Source: Bacteroidota bacterium
GTDB taxonomy: Bacteria > Bacteroidota > Bacteroidia > Chitinophagales > Saprospiraceae
Direction: 5' to 3'
DNA: 43,547 nucleotides
NCBI GenBank assembly: GCA_018222965.1
Contig: JAAEZH010000004.1
Span: 158,532-202,078, forward strand
Shown one piece after another: positions 1 to 7,748 of the stretch; the first letter of the stretch is position 1, and the number at the start of each line of letters is the position of its first letter. The position numbers and the translations under genes are program-made. The notes under the pieces were generated by a model. It made no database searches and had not been told where the DNA came from. It saw nothing but the letters and a program-made list of their open reading frames with translations.

Positions 1-585
1 GATCTGGATTCTCCGGATCTGAAGACGATGTATTTGGGCAGCTTTCAAAACAGTCAGACAAGGCGTCTTTGGAAGCGGGAGAGCTTTCGTCCCCTGGAGG
101 CGATGAGGCTGTTTTGGGATCTGGATCCGGATTATGTACGGAATATGTTTCTCGATCTTTTTCGGGAGCAAAATGCTGTTGATGGCCGGATCGGGCGCTT
201 TGTGTTCCACTGTGACCAGATGTTGGCAATTTACAGAAAGGCCAATCCGGCTTCGGTCTGGAACACCCATTACCACGGCCACGATTATTGGATGATTTCT
301 CTATATCTGGCTTTCCGGTATCCGGAAAATTATTCCCTGTATCCCGATGCGGCCTTTCGGAAATGCCTGGCTGCATTCGGCGCTCAGCCAATGCCAACAG
401 CTATGCCGGATCTGGAACGCTTTTTTAAAGTGTCGAGAACCCTGTTTGCGTTGATGAAAAAGGAGGAGGGATTGTTGGAAAAACACACCTCGAGGTTGGA
501 TGAAAAGGTCCATTATATGGAACCTTGTTTACTTCTGGTGTATGAGTTTATTTGCCTTACGGCGAAGGAAGCATTGATTCCTTAG
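1..585 (+). CDS. Unrecognised protein, 5' end cut by window edge
   Basis: The reading frame is open from base 1, so the gene very probably begins upstream; the ATG at 28 is only the first internal methionine. About 195 residues are visible and they match no family I can name. The product looks soluble: no membrane segment or signal sequence is seen. It is rich in aromatic residues and has a His-rich centre (NTHYHGHDYW) followed by a segment (ISLYLAFRYPENYSLY) that recalls the N-terminal parts of some restriction or DNA-binding proteins of Bacteroidota. That resemblance is too weak for a functional call. The stop codon overlaps the tail of the convergent O-antigen ligase-like gene by 4 bases, and no terminator is visible between them. 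Confidence 0.75.
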   Translation, partial: DLDSPDLKTMYLGSFQNSQTRRLWKRESFRPLEAMRLFWDLDPDYVRNMFLDLFREQNAVDGRIGRFVFHCDQMLAIYRKANPASVWNTHYHGHDYWMISLYLAFRYPENYSLYPDAAFRKCLAAFGAQPMPTAMPDLERFFKVSRTLFALMKKEEGLLEKHTSRLDEKVHYMEPCLLLVYEFICLTAKEALIP

Positions 586-2054
586 GCCGGTTTTTCTTTC
601 TTCTTTTCTATCCGCCGATTGCGGAGATCCTGATTGACGAGGAAGGCGAGGTTCATAAAAAAGAAGGACCCCACCTTATCTGTTTCAACCATATCGTTGA
701 TCAACAGCAAAGCCAGTATGATAAAGAAGGAAAGCGTACTGGCCATGACCCACTTTTGCCGGATGAGATCATTGGTTTGGTGGTAGATCTTTTCTCCGTA
801 GACAAGTGCCACGAAGCACAGAATTACAAAGAAGACCGTTCCCGGAATTCCCTGTTCTACCATAGTCATCAGGTAGTAACTGTGTATCCCGGATTTTTCG
901 GGATTGTCACTCACATAGGTTTCGAAGCTGGTCACCGTATAGCCCCGGTAGAAATTGTAAAAATTGCCGGGACCAAATCCCATCATGGGGCGCTCTTTGA
1001 TCATATGCATCCCGGCTACCCAGCGGTAAACCCGTTCCATGGTTGATACATCCTCTCCTTTATAGGTTGCCTCCAGAAGATTGTCGAAGTTGTAATGCGA
1101 AACCGTCTTTTTGTATTCCGGAGCGTATTCGAGGTAGGTGTCATTGTGGACCATGTAAGCGGCAATACCGATAACAGCAGCCGTACCCAATGCAAGCACG
1201 GGTTTGACCAGTTTTAAGCGAATGATGAAGTACATGCCCACGGCCATGATGATAGCTACATAAGCTGCCCGGGTGTAGGAGAGCTGAATCGCAATCAGGA
1301 AGAATGGGAGTAGCGCTATTATGAATTTGTATTTGAGAGAAGAGCGCTTGTACCAAAATTGAGCCGCCCATATATAAGGAAAAAAGAGCGCCAGCAAACT
1401 GGCATAGTTTACGTGGTTGCGGTAAAAGGGGCGTACCACCCGGTTGCTGTCGATAAAGGAAAAGCCTTTTCCGGCGTGCTTAGTAAGGATGAATAGCACT
1501 GTAAAAATAAGTGGTATGAGAATCCACCAAAAAAACTTCTTCTGATCCTTATGGGTTTTGATCAAAAAGGCTGCAAGAATAAAAAAGGTCGTTATATACC
1601 AAACCTTTGCCAGGAAGAATTTTAGAGAAACAAAGGTGTCTGCCGAATTAAAAACGGTAATGAATATCCAGCTTAAATGCAGCAGCAGCGCCAGGGTAAT
1701 GGGATGTGTGAGATAGGGTCTTACCCGCAATTGCCGCCCATTGCGCAACAAGTAGAGCCCAAAGACTCCCATCAGCAAAACCATAAAGGGTTCTGCCGGA
1801 AGGTCGGTGCCAAATCCTCCGGGTAGCGTTACTTCGGTAGAAAGCGGAATCATCAACAGGAGGAAATAAAAAAGCATCCGAAAGTCGACCACGGTAACAT
1901 AAGCGATCAGTAGTGCTACCGGGAGCCCGGCCAAAAACCAATATCCGGTGATGAGTCCGGCAAAGACAGACAAAAGGGTAGCTGCCCCAAAAGCAGTCAA
2001 TAATTGCTTTTGTTGCAAATCGGCTTCCCTGGATGTCAGAATCTTATTTGCCAC
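582..2054 (-). CDS. O-antigen ligase / Wzy-like polymerase family membrane protein
   Basis: A 490-residue integral membrane protein with about 11-12 hydrophobic helices. It has a large outward loop near residues 300-385 carrying the hallmarks of the O-antigen ligase (Wzy_C) family: MGFGPGNF followed by SGIHSYYL, whose His is typical of the ligase loop. Family members join or polymerise lipid-linked glycans at the periplasmic face of the inner membrane. Sequence alone does not separate a WaaL-type ligase from a Wzy-type polymerase. The start overlaps the end of the upstream Wzz-like gene by 11 bases, so the two are translationally coupled and share the promoter at 3164-3171. The C-terminus ends in a short Lys/Arg-rich cytoplasmic tail. 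Confidence 0.88.
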   Translation of the reverse strand: MANKILTSREADLQQKQLLTAFGAATLLSVFAGLITGYWFLAGLPVALLIAYVTVVDFRMLFYFLLLMIPLSTEVTLPGGFGTDLPAEPFMVLLMGVFGLYLLRNGRQLRVRPYLTHPITLALLLHLSWIFITVFNSADTFVSLKFFLAKVWYITTFFILAAFLIKTHKDQKKFFWWILIPLIFTVLFILTKHAGKGFSFIDSNRVVRPFYRNHVNYASLLALFFPYIWAAQFWYKRSSLKYKFIIALLPFFLIAIQLSYTRAAYVAIIMAVGMYFIIRLKLVKPVLALGTAAVIGIAAYMVHNDTYLEYAPEYKKTVSHYNFDNLLEATYKGEDVSTMERVYRWVAGMHMIKERPMMGFGPGNFYNFYRGYTVTSFETYVSDNPEKSGIHSYYLMTMVEQGIPGTVFFVILCFVALVYGEKIYHQTNDLIRQKWVMASTLSFFIILALLLINDMVETDKVGSFFFMNLAFLVNQDLRNRRIEKKKEKPA

Positions 2055-3147
2055 TGATTATCTCCTTCCAGTTTACATCTTTATAAGTGTCGAATACCAG
2101 CACAGCTACTATGCTCAGTAAAAAGGCAATCAGGGTTGCTATGATTACGGAGATGGACCGCTTTGGGCGCGACTTGATGATCGGTACGCCGGCTTCTTCC
2201 ACCAGGTGAATCGCAGGAAAGTAGGAGTTGTAAGCTGTTTTTATTTGCTTGTACCGTTCCTGATCTTCACTGATTTGCTCGGTGGCTTCCTTGTGTAATT
2301 GGGTAAGTACATCGGTGATGGCCATCCCCTGATTGAATTTATCCAGTTTGGCGGTAAGCGTGCTGGCTTCTCTCTGCAGGGCTTTTACCCGGGCTTTTTG
2401 GAAAGTGATCGTATCCCGGGGAATGCCGTTAGAGTTTTGGAAGGCTTCTAATCGGGCTTCGGCATTAGCGAGTTTGGCTTCCGATTGAGCAAGCAGGGTG
2501 GCGAGCAGTTCACTTTGGGTTTCCGAATTGAAAACGCCAAATTTTGACCGGACAATTTGCAAGCTGTCATTAAGGGCATTCAGGAGACTTTGATTTTCCG
2601 AAATGGAGTTTTCGTAGGTGGCAATAACTTGTGCCTGACTCTCCTTTACCAGCCGCTGTGCAATATCGTCGATCTTTCTTCGGGCTGTATTGGCAATCTT
2701 AGCGGAGAGTTCCGGATCCGTGTCTTCGACCGATAATTCGAGGGCATCGTACTTTGTCTTTTTTACTTCATACTGTCCGTAGAAAGTTTCTTTGACGTAG
2801 TAGCCGGCCAGAAGATCTTTTTTATCGATATCGTAATGCTCGTACAAATTGAAAGAATCGATCAGGAAGTCGGCCAGTTCATTGGATTGTGCAATGGTTT
2901 GGATTCGGTCGATGTCCTCCTCTTCTCCATAGTACTCCATGGCTTCGTTGCTGGTACCGAAAATCCGCTCGGGCATAGAGAGGTCGGGACTGGCTGCATA
3001 GAATATGGTAACTGCCTGGTAGTAAACCGGCAAGAACAGTACGATGATGATCGCGCCAATGGCGGCGATTCCGGTGGTAATTATCAGGAATTTCTTCCAT
3101 TTAAAGAGTGTCCGAATAACACCCAAAAGACTATCTTTTCGCTCCAT
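2044..3147 (-). CDS. Wzz-like polysaccharide chain-length / co-polymerase protein
   Basis: A 367-residue protein with the two-helix Wzz architecture. The N-terminal membrane segment is at about residues 18-42, followed by a periplasmic domain with long coiled-coil stretches (about 165-285). A second membrane segment lies at about 335-358, preceded by a Pro-Lys-Arg motif (KSRPKRS). Such proteins set the modal length of surface polysaccharides or help their export from the inner membrane. No tyrosine-kinase domain is fused, so this is the short form. It is first in a two-gene unit with the overlapping O-antigen ligase-like gene; together they look like a polymer-length and transfer pair. Confidence 0.85.
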   Translation of the reverse strand: MERKDSLLGVIRTLFKWKKFLIITTGIAAIGAIIIVLFLPVYYQAVTIFYAASPDLSMPERIFGTSNEAMEYYGEEEDIDRIQTIAQSNELADFLIDSFNLYEHYDIDKKDLLAGYYVKETFYGQYEVKKTKYDALELSVEDTDPELSAKIANTARRKIDDIAQRLVKESQAQVIATYENSISENQSLLNALNDSLQIVRSKFGVFNSETQSELLATLLAQSEAKLANAEARLEAFQNSNGIPRDTITFQKARVKALQREASTLTAKLDKFNQGMAITDVLTQLHKEATEQISEDQERYKQIKTAYNSYFPAIHLVEEAGVPIIKSRPKRSISVIIATLIAFLLSIVAVLVFDTYKDVNWKEIISGK

Positions 3148-3163
3148 GTTTAAAATTGTTCCG

Positions 3164-3171
3164 CAAAAGTA
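3164..3171 (-). promoter_or_regulatory. Bacteroidota -7 promoter box for the Wzz-like gene
   Basis: On the minus strand this reads TACTTTTG, a perfect match to TAnnTTTG, 16 bases upstream of the ATG. The expected start of transcription is about 3158. No convincing -33 element is visible. It lies in the 52-base gap after the flippase gene, so the Wzz/ligase pair can be expressed independently. Confidence 0.6.
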
Positions 3172-3199
3172 GCTAAATGTAAAGAATCGGCCTCTTTGA

Positions 3200-4636
3200 T
3201 TAGAGTTTCTTTGCCAGAGACCGGATGGGAATCAGTTTTAGAAACGCTGCCAGCCCGGCTGCTGCTGCCATATACCCCATTAATATAAATAGCCAGTTGG
3301 CTTTTTCGGCTAAGAGGGGCAGGACTTTCCAGCCAGTCAGTAGGAGTATGGCTGTAAATGCCAGTAATCGATAGAGGGTGCTCCACTGAATGTGTACTTG
3401 CATATCACGCCGCACCAGCCACCATTGTCCCAGCCAGGCCAGAAATTGGGTGACCACGGTCATCGCTGCCGCTCCGGTAGCTCCATATTTTGGGATGAGC
3501 AGATAGTTTCCGGCAATATTTAGCAAAATGGCTCCCACAAATAATTGATTCATGGCTTTTAACCGGCCATTTGCCGTAAGGAGGGTGCCGTGCAGGTAGG
3601 TACCACAAAGGGCTATATAAGAGATCATAAGAACACCAAGAACTTTACCCCAATAGGCATCTGCTTCCCAGTACAAGAGTCGTACAATTTCTTCCTGAAA
3701 AAACCATACGGCGCAACTGATGGTGACGGAGGCAGTAAGCAGTAAGCGGAAGCTGAGGTTGAGCAGGTTTTCAATGCCCTCTCCGGTCTTCAGTTGTCGC
3801 GAAAACATGGGGAGCAATAAGCCGGCAAACAGGAAACCCAGCATATTGGCTGCATCGAGTATGCGGTAACCACCACCATATATGCCGGCTTCTTTTTCGC
3901 CGAAAGGCAATAATTGTTGCAGCATTACGACATCGACTCTGGTGTACAAGGTCATGAGCAAGATCACCAGCGCAAAGGGCAGCGATTGCCGAAGCAGCGC
4001 CAGAAAGCGGATGCGGTTGAATCCCAGTTTCCAGCCTTTGATCTTTGGATAAATAAAAAGGAATAGGATGAAACTGGTCAAACTCAGGGAAGCGGTTTGG
4101 GACCAGACAAACCACTCAATTTGAAAGTTTTCATTCGGCGAAAGCCAAAGCAAATAGCCTACGATGCCAATGAGAAACAGCCTGTCCAGGATGGAGAAAA
4201 AACTGTCCCAGCGGTAGTACCCGAGGCCGGACACATTGGTACGCAGGTATAGGGAAAAGGAACTGAGGATTTGATTGAGGCCGATAAAAAGCAGGAGCAT
4301 CGGGTAGTTTAGGCTGTAGCCGAATGCCATGCCAAGCAGCAACAATAACAGCATGAATAACAGGCTCAATAAGAGCTTGAGGCTGACCAGAGAAGCAAAG
4401 TACTTGCCGGCGAGCTGTCGATGCTGGGAGATATGCCGGTTGTTGAAGTTTTGAATCCCCAGGTCATTGAAAATACTGAGGATGAAGGCGAAGTTGAACA
4501 GGCTCAGGTAAAGTCCGTAGTCTGCAGCTCCAACGGCATTTTGCACGCCCCGGTCGATCCCGAATATGTAAAAGGGTTTTATGAGGAGATTGATCCCCAG
4601 CAGGAATGCGATATTGATCAGGAATTCCCTGTTCAT
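3200..4636 (-). CDS. Oligosaccharide flippase (Wzx/MATE-like polysaccharide biosynthesis protein)
   Basis: A 478-residue protein with about 12-14 transmembrane helices and the usual profile of the polysaccharide-biosynthesis/Wzx branch of the MOP superfamily. These proteins flip undecaprenyl-linked sugars across the inner membrane. The N-terminus (LINIAFLLGINLLIKPFYIF) and the mid-protein YGGGYRILDAANMLGFLFA segment fit the family. The start lies 6 bases after the mnmG stop, so it is probably co-transcribed with mnmG. It is followed by the Wzz/ligase pair, giving three envelope-glycan genes in a row but no glycosyltransferase. The gene contains one clear and one possible copy of the dispersed GGCTTTCGCCGAA repeat. 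Confidence 0.87.
   Translation of the reverse strand: MNREFLINIAFLLGINLLIKPFYIFGIDRGVQNAVGAADYGLYLSLFNFAFILSIFNDLGIQNFNNRHISQHRQLAGKYFASLVSLKLLLSLLFMLLLLLLGMAFGYSLNYPMLLLFIGLNQILSSFSLYLRTNVSGLGYYRWDSFFSILDRLFLIGIVGYLLWLSPNENFQIEWFVWSQTASLSLTSFILFLFIYPKIKGWKLGFNRIRFLALLRQSLPFALVILLMTLYTRVDVVMLQQLLPFGEKEAGIYGGGYRILDAANMLGFLFAGLLLPMFSRQLKTGEGIENLLNLSFRLLLTASVTISCAVWFFQEEIVRLLYWEADAYWGKVLGVLMISYIALCGTYLHGTLLTANGRLKAMNQLFVGAILLNIAGNYLLIPKYGATGAAAMTVVTQFLAWLGQWWLVRRDMQVHIQWSTLYRLLAFTAILLLTGWKVLPLLAEKANWLFILMGYMAAAAGLAAFLKLIPIRSLAKKL
3895..3910 (+). repeat. Possible partial copy of the GGCTTTCGCCGAAAGGC repeat (in flippase gene)
   Basis: TTTCGCCGAAAGGCAA matches 16 bases of the dispersed element, including the AA that follows the core in two other copies. 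It is antisense to the flippase gene and encodes part of LLPFGEK there. A chance match driven by the protein sequence cannot be excluded. Confidence 0.4.
4134..4149 (-). repeat. Copy of dispersed TTTGGCTTTCGCCGAA repeat (in flippase gene)
   Basis: The minus strand reads TTTGGCTTTCGCCGAA, identical over 16 bases to copies at 13657, 19587 and 35815. It is in the sense direction of the flippase gene and encodes residues about 163-168 (WLSPN) in a loop between membrane helices. The 3' half (AAGGC) of the complete element is missing. Confidence 0.6.
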
Positions 4637-4642
4637 GTAGCT

Positions 4643-6508
4643 TTAACGACCAACATGAACCAAAAGTACGGAGATGTCGGAAGGGGATACTCCGCTGATC
4701 CGGCTTGCCTGTCCGATGGTACGTGGTTTGAGGTTGGTCAGTTTCTCCCGTGCCTCTTTGGATAGCCCGGATAACCGATGATAATCGAAGGTATCTTTGA
4801 GGAAGACCGATTCCAGTCGATTCATTTTGTCGACCATCTCCTGCTCTTTCTGGATGTAACCTTCGTATTTGAGGTCCACCTCAGCCAGTCCTTCTGTCTC
4901 TGCATCGTACTTCGACAGGAACGAATCCAGTTCCGGCAAGGCACTTTTCAGGCCTTCCATGGTGATATGGGGTCTGGCCAGTACCGTATTGAGCTTTACT
5001 CCCTGCTTGAGGGTAGAGGAGCCGATTTTTTCCAGATATCCATTGAGTTGATCGGGGGTAACACTGAATTTTTCCAGAAACTTACGGATGTCCTTCACGG
5101 CTGCTTCTTTGGCTTCCACCCGTTGCATGCGGTCTTCCATCCCTTTCATACCCAGTTTGTGTACGAGCGGTGTAAGGCGCAGGTCTGCATTGTCCTGGCG
5201 CAACAGAATGCGGTATTCTGCACGGCTGGTAAACATGCGGTAAGGTTCTTTGGTGCCTTTATTTACCAGGTCATCGATCAATACTCCGATGTATCCTTCG
5301 GAGCGTTTGATGATGAAAGGATCTTCTTCTTTTATAGCCAGGTGGGCATTGATACCGGCCATTTGCCCCTGACAGGCAGCTTCTTCGTAACCGGTGGTTC
5401 CGTTGATCTGTCCGGCGAAGAACAGGTTCTTAACCAGTCTGGTTTCCAGCGATGGTTTCAATTGGGTAGGCGGGAAGAAGTCGTATTCAATCGCATAACC
5501 CGGGCGGAACATTTTGGCGTTTTCGAAGCCTTCGATTTTGCGCATGGCTTTAAATTGTACGTCTTCCGGAAGAGAAGAGCTAAAGCCGTTGACATAGATT
5601 TCTACCGTTTCCCAGCCTTCGGGTTCGATGAAAAGCTGATGCTGATCGCGGCCGGCAAAGCGATCGATTTTGTCTTCAATCGAAGGACAGTATCGGGGAC
5701 CTAAGCCTTGTATACGGCCATTAAACATAGGCGAACGATCAAAGCCGGTGCGCAGCATATCGTGCACTTCCGGATTGGTGTAAGCCATGTGGCAGGGCCG
5801 TTGATTTTTGAGTTTTGGCGTATCGGTATAAGAGAATTTACCCGGATCTTCATCGCCGTCCTGCACCACCATTTTGGAATAGTCAATGGAACGACCGTCG
5901 ATGCGGGGCGGGGTACCTGTTTTCATTCGTCCGGCTTCGAAGCCGAGTTCGATGAGTTGCTCGGTGATGCCTTTGGCTGCGCGTTCGCCTGCTCGGCCGC
6001 CTCCAAATTGTTTTTCACCGATGTGGATGATTCCGTTGAGGAAAGTACCATTGGTCAGGATAACGGAGTCTGCTTCGATTTCCAGTCCGATACCGGTGCG
6101 TACTCCACAGGCGCGTCCGTCTTTAACGATGATGCTGGTGACCATTTCCTGCCAGAAGTCGATGTTTTCATTGGCTTCGAGCATGTGTCGCCATTTAGCA
6201 GCGAAGAGCATGCGATCGCTTTGAGCACGCGGGCTCCACATTGCCGGGCCTTTCGACCGGTTGAGCAGGCGAAACTGAATCATGGTATGATCCGTTACGA
6301 TACCGGAATAGCCGCCCAGGGCATCTACTTCCCGCACGATCTGTCCTTTTGCCACGCCACCCATAGCCGGGTTGCAGGACATCTGAGCGATGGTTTGCAT
6401 ATTCATCGTAGCCAGCATGACTTTAGACCCCATGTTGGCTGCAGCGACTGCTGCTTCACATCCGGCATGGCCGGCACCTACCACAATTACATCGTACTTC
6501 GGAAACAT
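4643..6508 (-). CDS. mnmG: tRNA uridine-34 5-carboxymethylaminomethyl modification enzyme MnmG
   Basis: At 621 residues it has the normal length for MnmG (GidA). The FAD-binding Rossmann motif [11 protein letters not shown] is at residues 10-20, followed by the family signature [19 protein letters not shown]. Later come [19 protein letters not shown] and the C-terminal helical region ending in [18 protein letters not shown], which is where MnmE and tRNA are bound in this family. With MnmE the enzyme makes the cmnm5 modification on wobble uridine in the cytoplasm. A perfect TAnnTTTG promoter box lies 27 bases upstream. The flippase gene starts 6 bases downstream of the stop. Confidence 0.97.
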   Translation of the reverse strand: MFPKYDVIVVGAGHAGCEAAVAAANMGSKVMLATMNMQTIAQMSCNPAMGGVAKGQIVREVDALGGYSGIVTDHTMIQFRLLNRSKGPAMWSPRAQSDRMLFAAKWRHMLEANENIDFWQEMVTSIIVKDGRACGVRTGIGLEIEADSVILTNGTFLNGIIHIGEKQFGGGRAGERAAKGITEQLIELGFEAGRMKTGTPPRIDGRSIDYSKMVVQDGDEDPGKFSYTDTPKLKNQRPCHMAYTNPEVHDMLRTGFDRSPMFNGRIQGLGPRYCPSIEDKIDRFAGRDQHQLFIEPEGWETVEIYVNGFSSSLPEDVQFKAMRKIEGFENAKMFRPGYAIEYDFFPPTQLKPSLETRLVKNLFFAGQINGTTGYEEAACQGQMAGINAHLAIKEEDPFIIKRSEGYIGVLIDDLVNKGTKEPYRMFTSRAEYRILLRQDNADLRLTPLVHKLGMKGMEDRMQRVEAKEAAVKDIRKFLEKFSVTPDQLNGYLEKIGSSTLKQGVKLNTVLARPHITMEGLKSALPELDSFLSKYDAETEGLAEVDLKYEGYIQKEQEMVDKMNRLESVFLKDTFDYHRLSGLSKEAREKLTNLKPRTIGQASRISGVSPSDISVLLVHVGR

Positions 6509-6534
6509 CTCTTCTTATTCTCTTTTACAGCGGG

Positions 6535-6542
6535 CAAAATTA
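6535..6542 (-). promoter_or_regulatory. Bacteroidota -7 promoter box for mnmG
   Basis: The minus strand reads TAATTTTG, a perfect TAnnTTTG match. The predicted transcript start (about 6529) leaves a leader of some 20 bases before the mnmG ATG. No clear -33 box. Confidence 0.55.
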
Positions 6543-6595
6543 CAAAAAAAGGCGGTGAGTTGCTGGCTTGGGGGGAGGTTGGTTGATTAGTCACC

Positions 6596-6627
6596 CGACA
6601 TGACATGTCACGTGACATGTCATGTCG
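6596..6627. repeat. REP-like palindrome, solitary copy
   Basis: A perfect 32-bp palindrome: arm CGACATGACATGTCAC (6596-6611) followed directly by its reverse complement (6612-6627). The outer 13 bases of each arm are identical to the two palindromes that flank the transposase at 14727, which suggests a non-autonomous copy of that element. It lies between the divergent mnmG and the operon starting at 6709. Confidence 0.8.
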
Positions 6628-6683
6628 AAAAAAGCATTTTCAATTATGGATTCCTCGCCTTCTAAGGTCCAAATCAAAATCCG

Positions 6684-6691
6684 TACCTTTG
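6684..6691 (+). promoter_or_regulatory. Bacteroidota -7 promoter box for the 6709-10542 operon
   Basis: TACCTTTG, a perfect TAnnTTTG match. Transcription would start near 6697, downstream of the ATGs at 6622 and 6646 and just upstream of the GTG at 6709. This box is the main reason for preferring the GTG start. Confidence 0.6.
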
Positions 6692-6708
6692 GAGGCAAAC
6701 GATTTTCT

Positions 6709-7719
6709 GTGGTAATTAAGCAAAAATTAGCCCGGTATTTTCTCCCATTTATTCTCCTTTTGGGGACATGCCAAAGTCTGTATGCACAGCCCGGGAGAGA
6801 CCTGGAGTACAAGGGCAAACACCCCTCTTTCCATTTTTCCGATTCTACTTCCGTACAGCTTTTGCAGGGCTATCCGCATTTGGAAGTGGTGCTGGATTCT
6901 GTGCCGCCGGCCCATCGGGTGTACGTAACTTACGACACCATTCAGGGCTTTATGCTTAATGGCCACCGCACTTCTGTCTATGAATTTCCGTCCATGCTGC
7001 GCTATGCACTGACGAATCCGGCAAGAAAAGGCTATTTACCCAAAGAGCAGCAATCGGTAACGATCCTGTTTTTGATCGATTATCCCATTTTCGATTATAA
7101 TTACAGGCCTTCGTATCGGTCGGAGATCGGACCTGACTTCCTGACGGCCTCCATTTTTAATGTGCTTTACGATATTTGGAATGAAGATGCCCGGTATACT
7201 GAAGACAAAACATTTGCACTGCTGGATGAAGAAACCCAGCTGAAAGTAGCCAGACGCAATCCACATCGCATCCAGTGGCTCAATTTTTCGGATGAGTACA
7301 GCCCTGCTTCAACGATGCCAGACCCTACTATCTATCAAACACAGCCTACCGAAAAAAGAAATATCGTTGTTATTAGCCTCGGTGAAGAAAGCATAAATCT
7401 TGACAAGGAAGAAGTGCTGCTGGATGATTTGGAAACCCTTTTGTATTTGCGAATGAGCAATCCTGATTCGCTGGAAACCTGGCCGGAGGAACCTGCCAGT
7501 ACGCATATCTACCTGGGGTATAAAAGAGAAACCCGTTATGATGTCTACCTCGATACCTATGCGGCCATCATGAATGTATACAAGCGATTCTGGAATGAAG
7601 CGGCCAATAAATCCTTCGGAAAAGAGTATGCTGATTTAAATGATTCCGAAAAGAAAACGATTCACGCTCAGATTCCGTTACATATTATTGAAGCGGAGCC
7701 CGAAAGCTTTGAAGATTAA
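6709..7719 (+). CDS. Exported protein of unknown function
   Basis: The frame is open from an ATG at 6622, but that codon lies inside the REP-like palindrome and upstream of the promoter box. The GTG at 6709 gives a 336-residue product that begins VVIKQKLARYF followed by a hydrophobic stretch and a cleavage-type site near SLYAQ, a good Sec signal peptide. A GGAGG lies 13 bases before it. The mature protein is acidic, apparently periplasmic or surface-located, with many Asp/Glu and aromatic residues; I recognise no domain. It is first of a four-gene operon with a 29-base gap to the next gene. The linkage to a D,D-carboxypeptidase lipoprotein hints at an envelope role but proves nothing. Confidence 0.7.
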   Translation: MVIKQKLARYFLPFILLLGTCQSLYAQPGRDLEYKGKHPSFHFSDSTSVQLLQGYPHLEVVLDSVPPAHRVYVTYDTIQGFMLNGHRTSVYEFPSMLRYALTNPARKGYLPKEQQSVTILFLIDYPIFDYNYRPSYRSEIGPDFLTASIFNVLYDIWNEDARYTEDKTFALLDEETQLKVARRNPHRIQWLNFSDEYSPASTMPDPTIYQTQPTEKRNIVVISLGEESINLDKEEVLLDDLETLLYLRMSNPDSLETWPEEPASTHIYLGYKRETRYDVYLDTYAAIMNVYKRFWNEAANKSFGKEYADLNDSEKKTIHAQIPLHIIEAEPESFED

Positions 7720-7748
7720 GATTCAAGACTAAATAGAAAGCGAATTAC

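Noticed and set aside
4778-5704. 308-aa open frame antisense to mnmG
   Set aside because: A mirror of a highly conserved gene with family-like motifs on the other strand; no start or promoter context.
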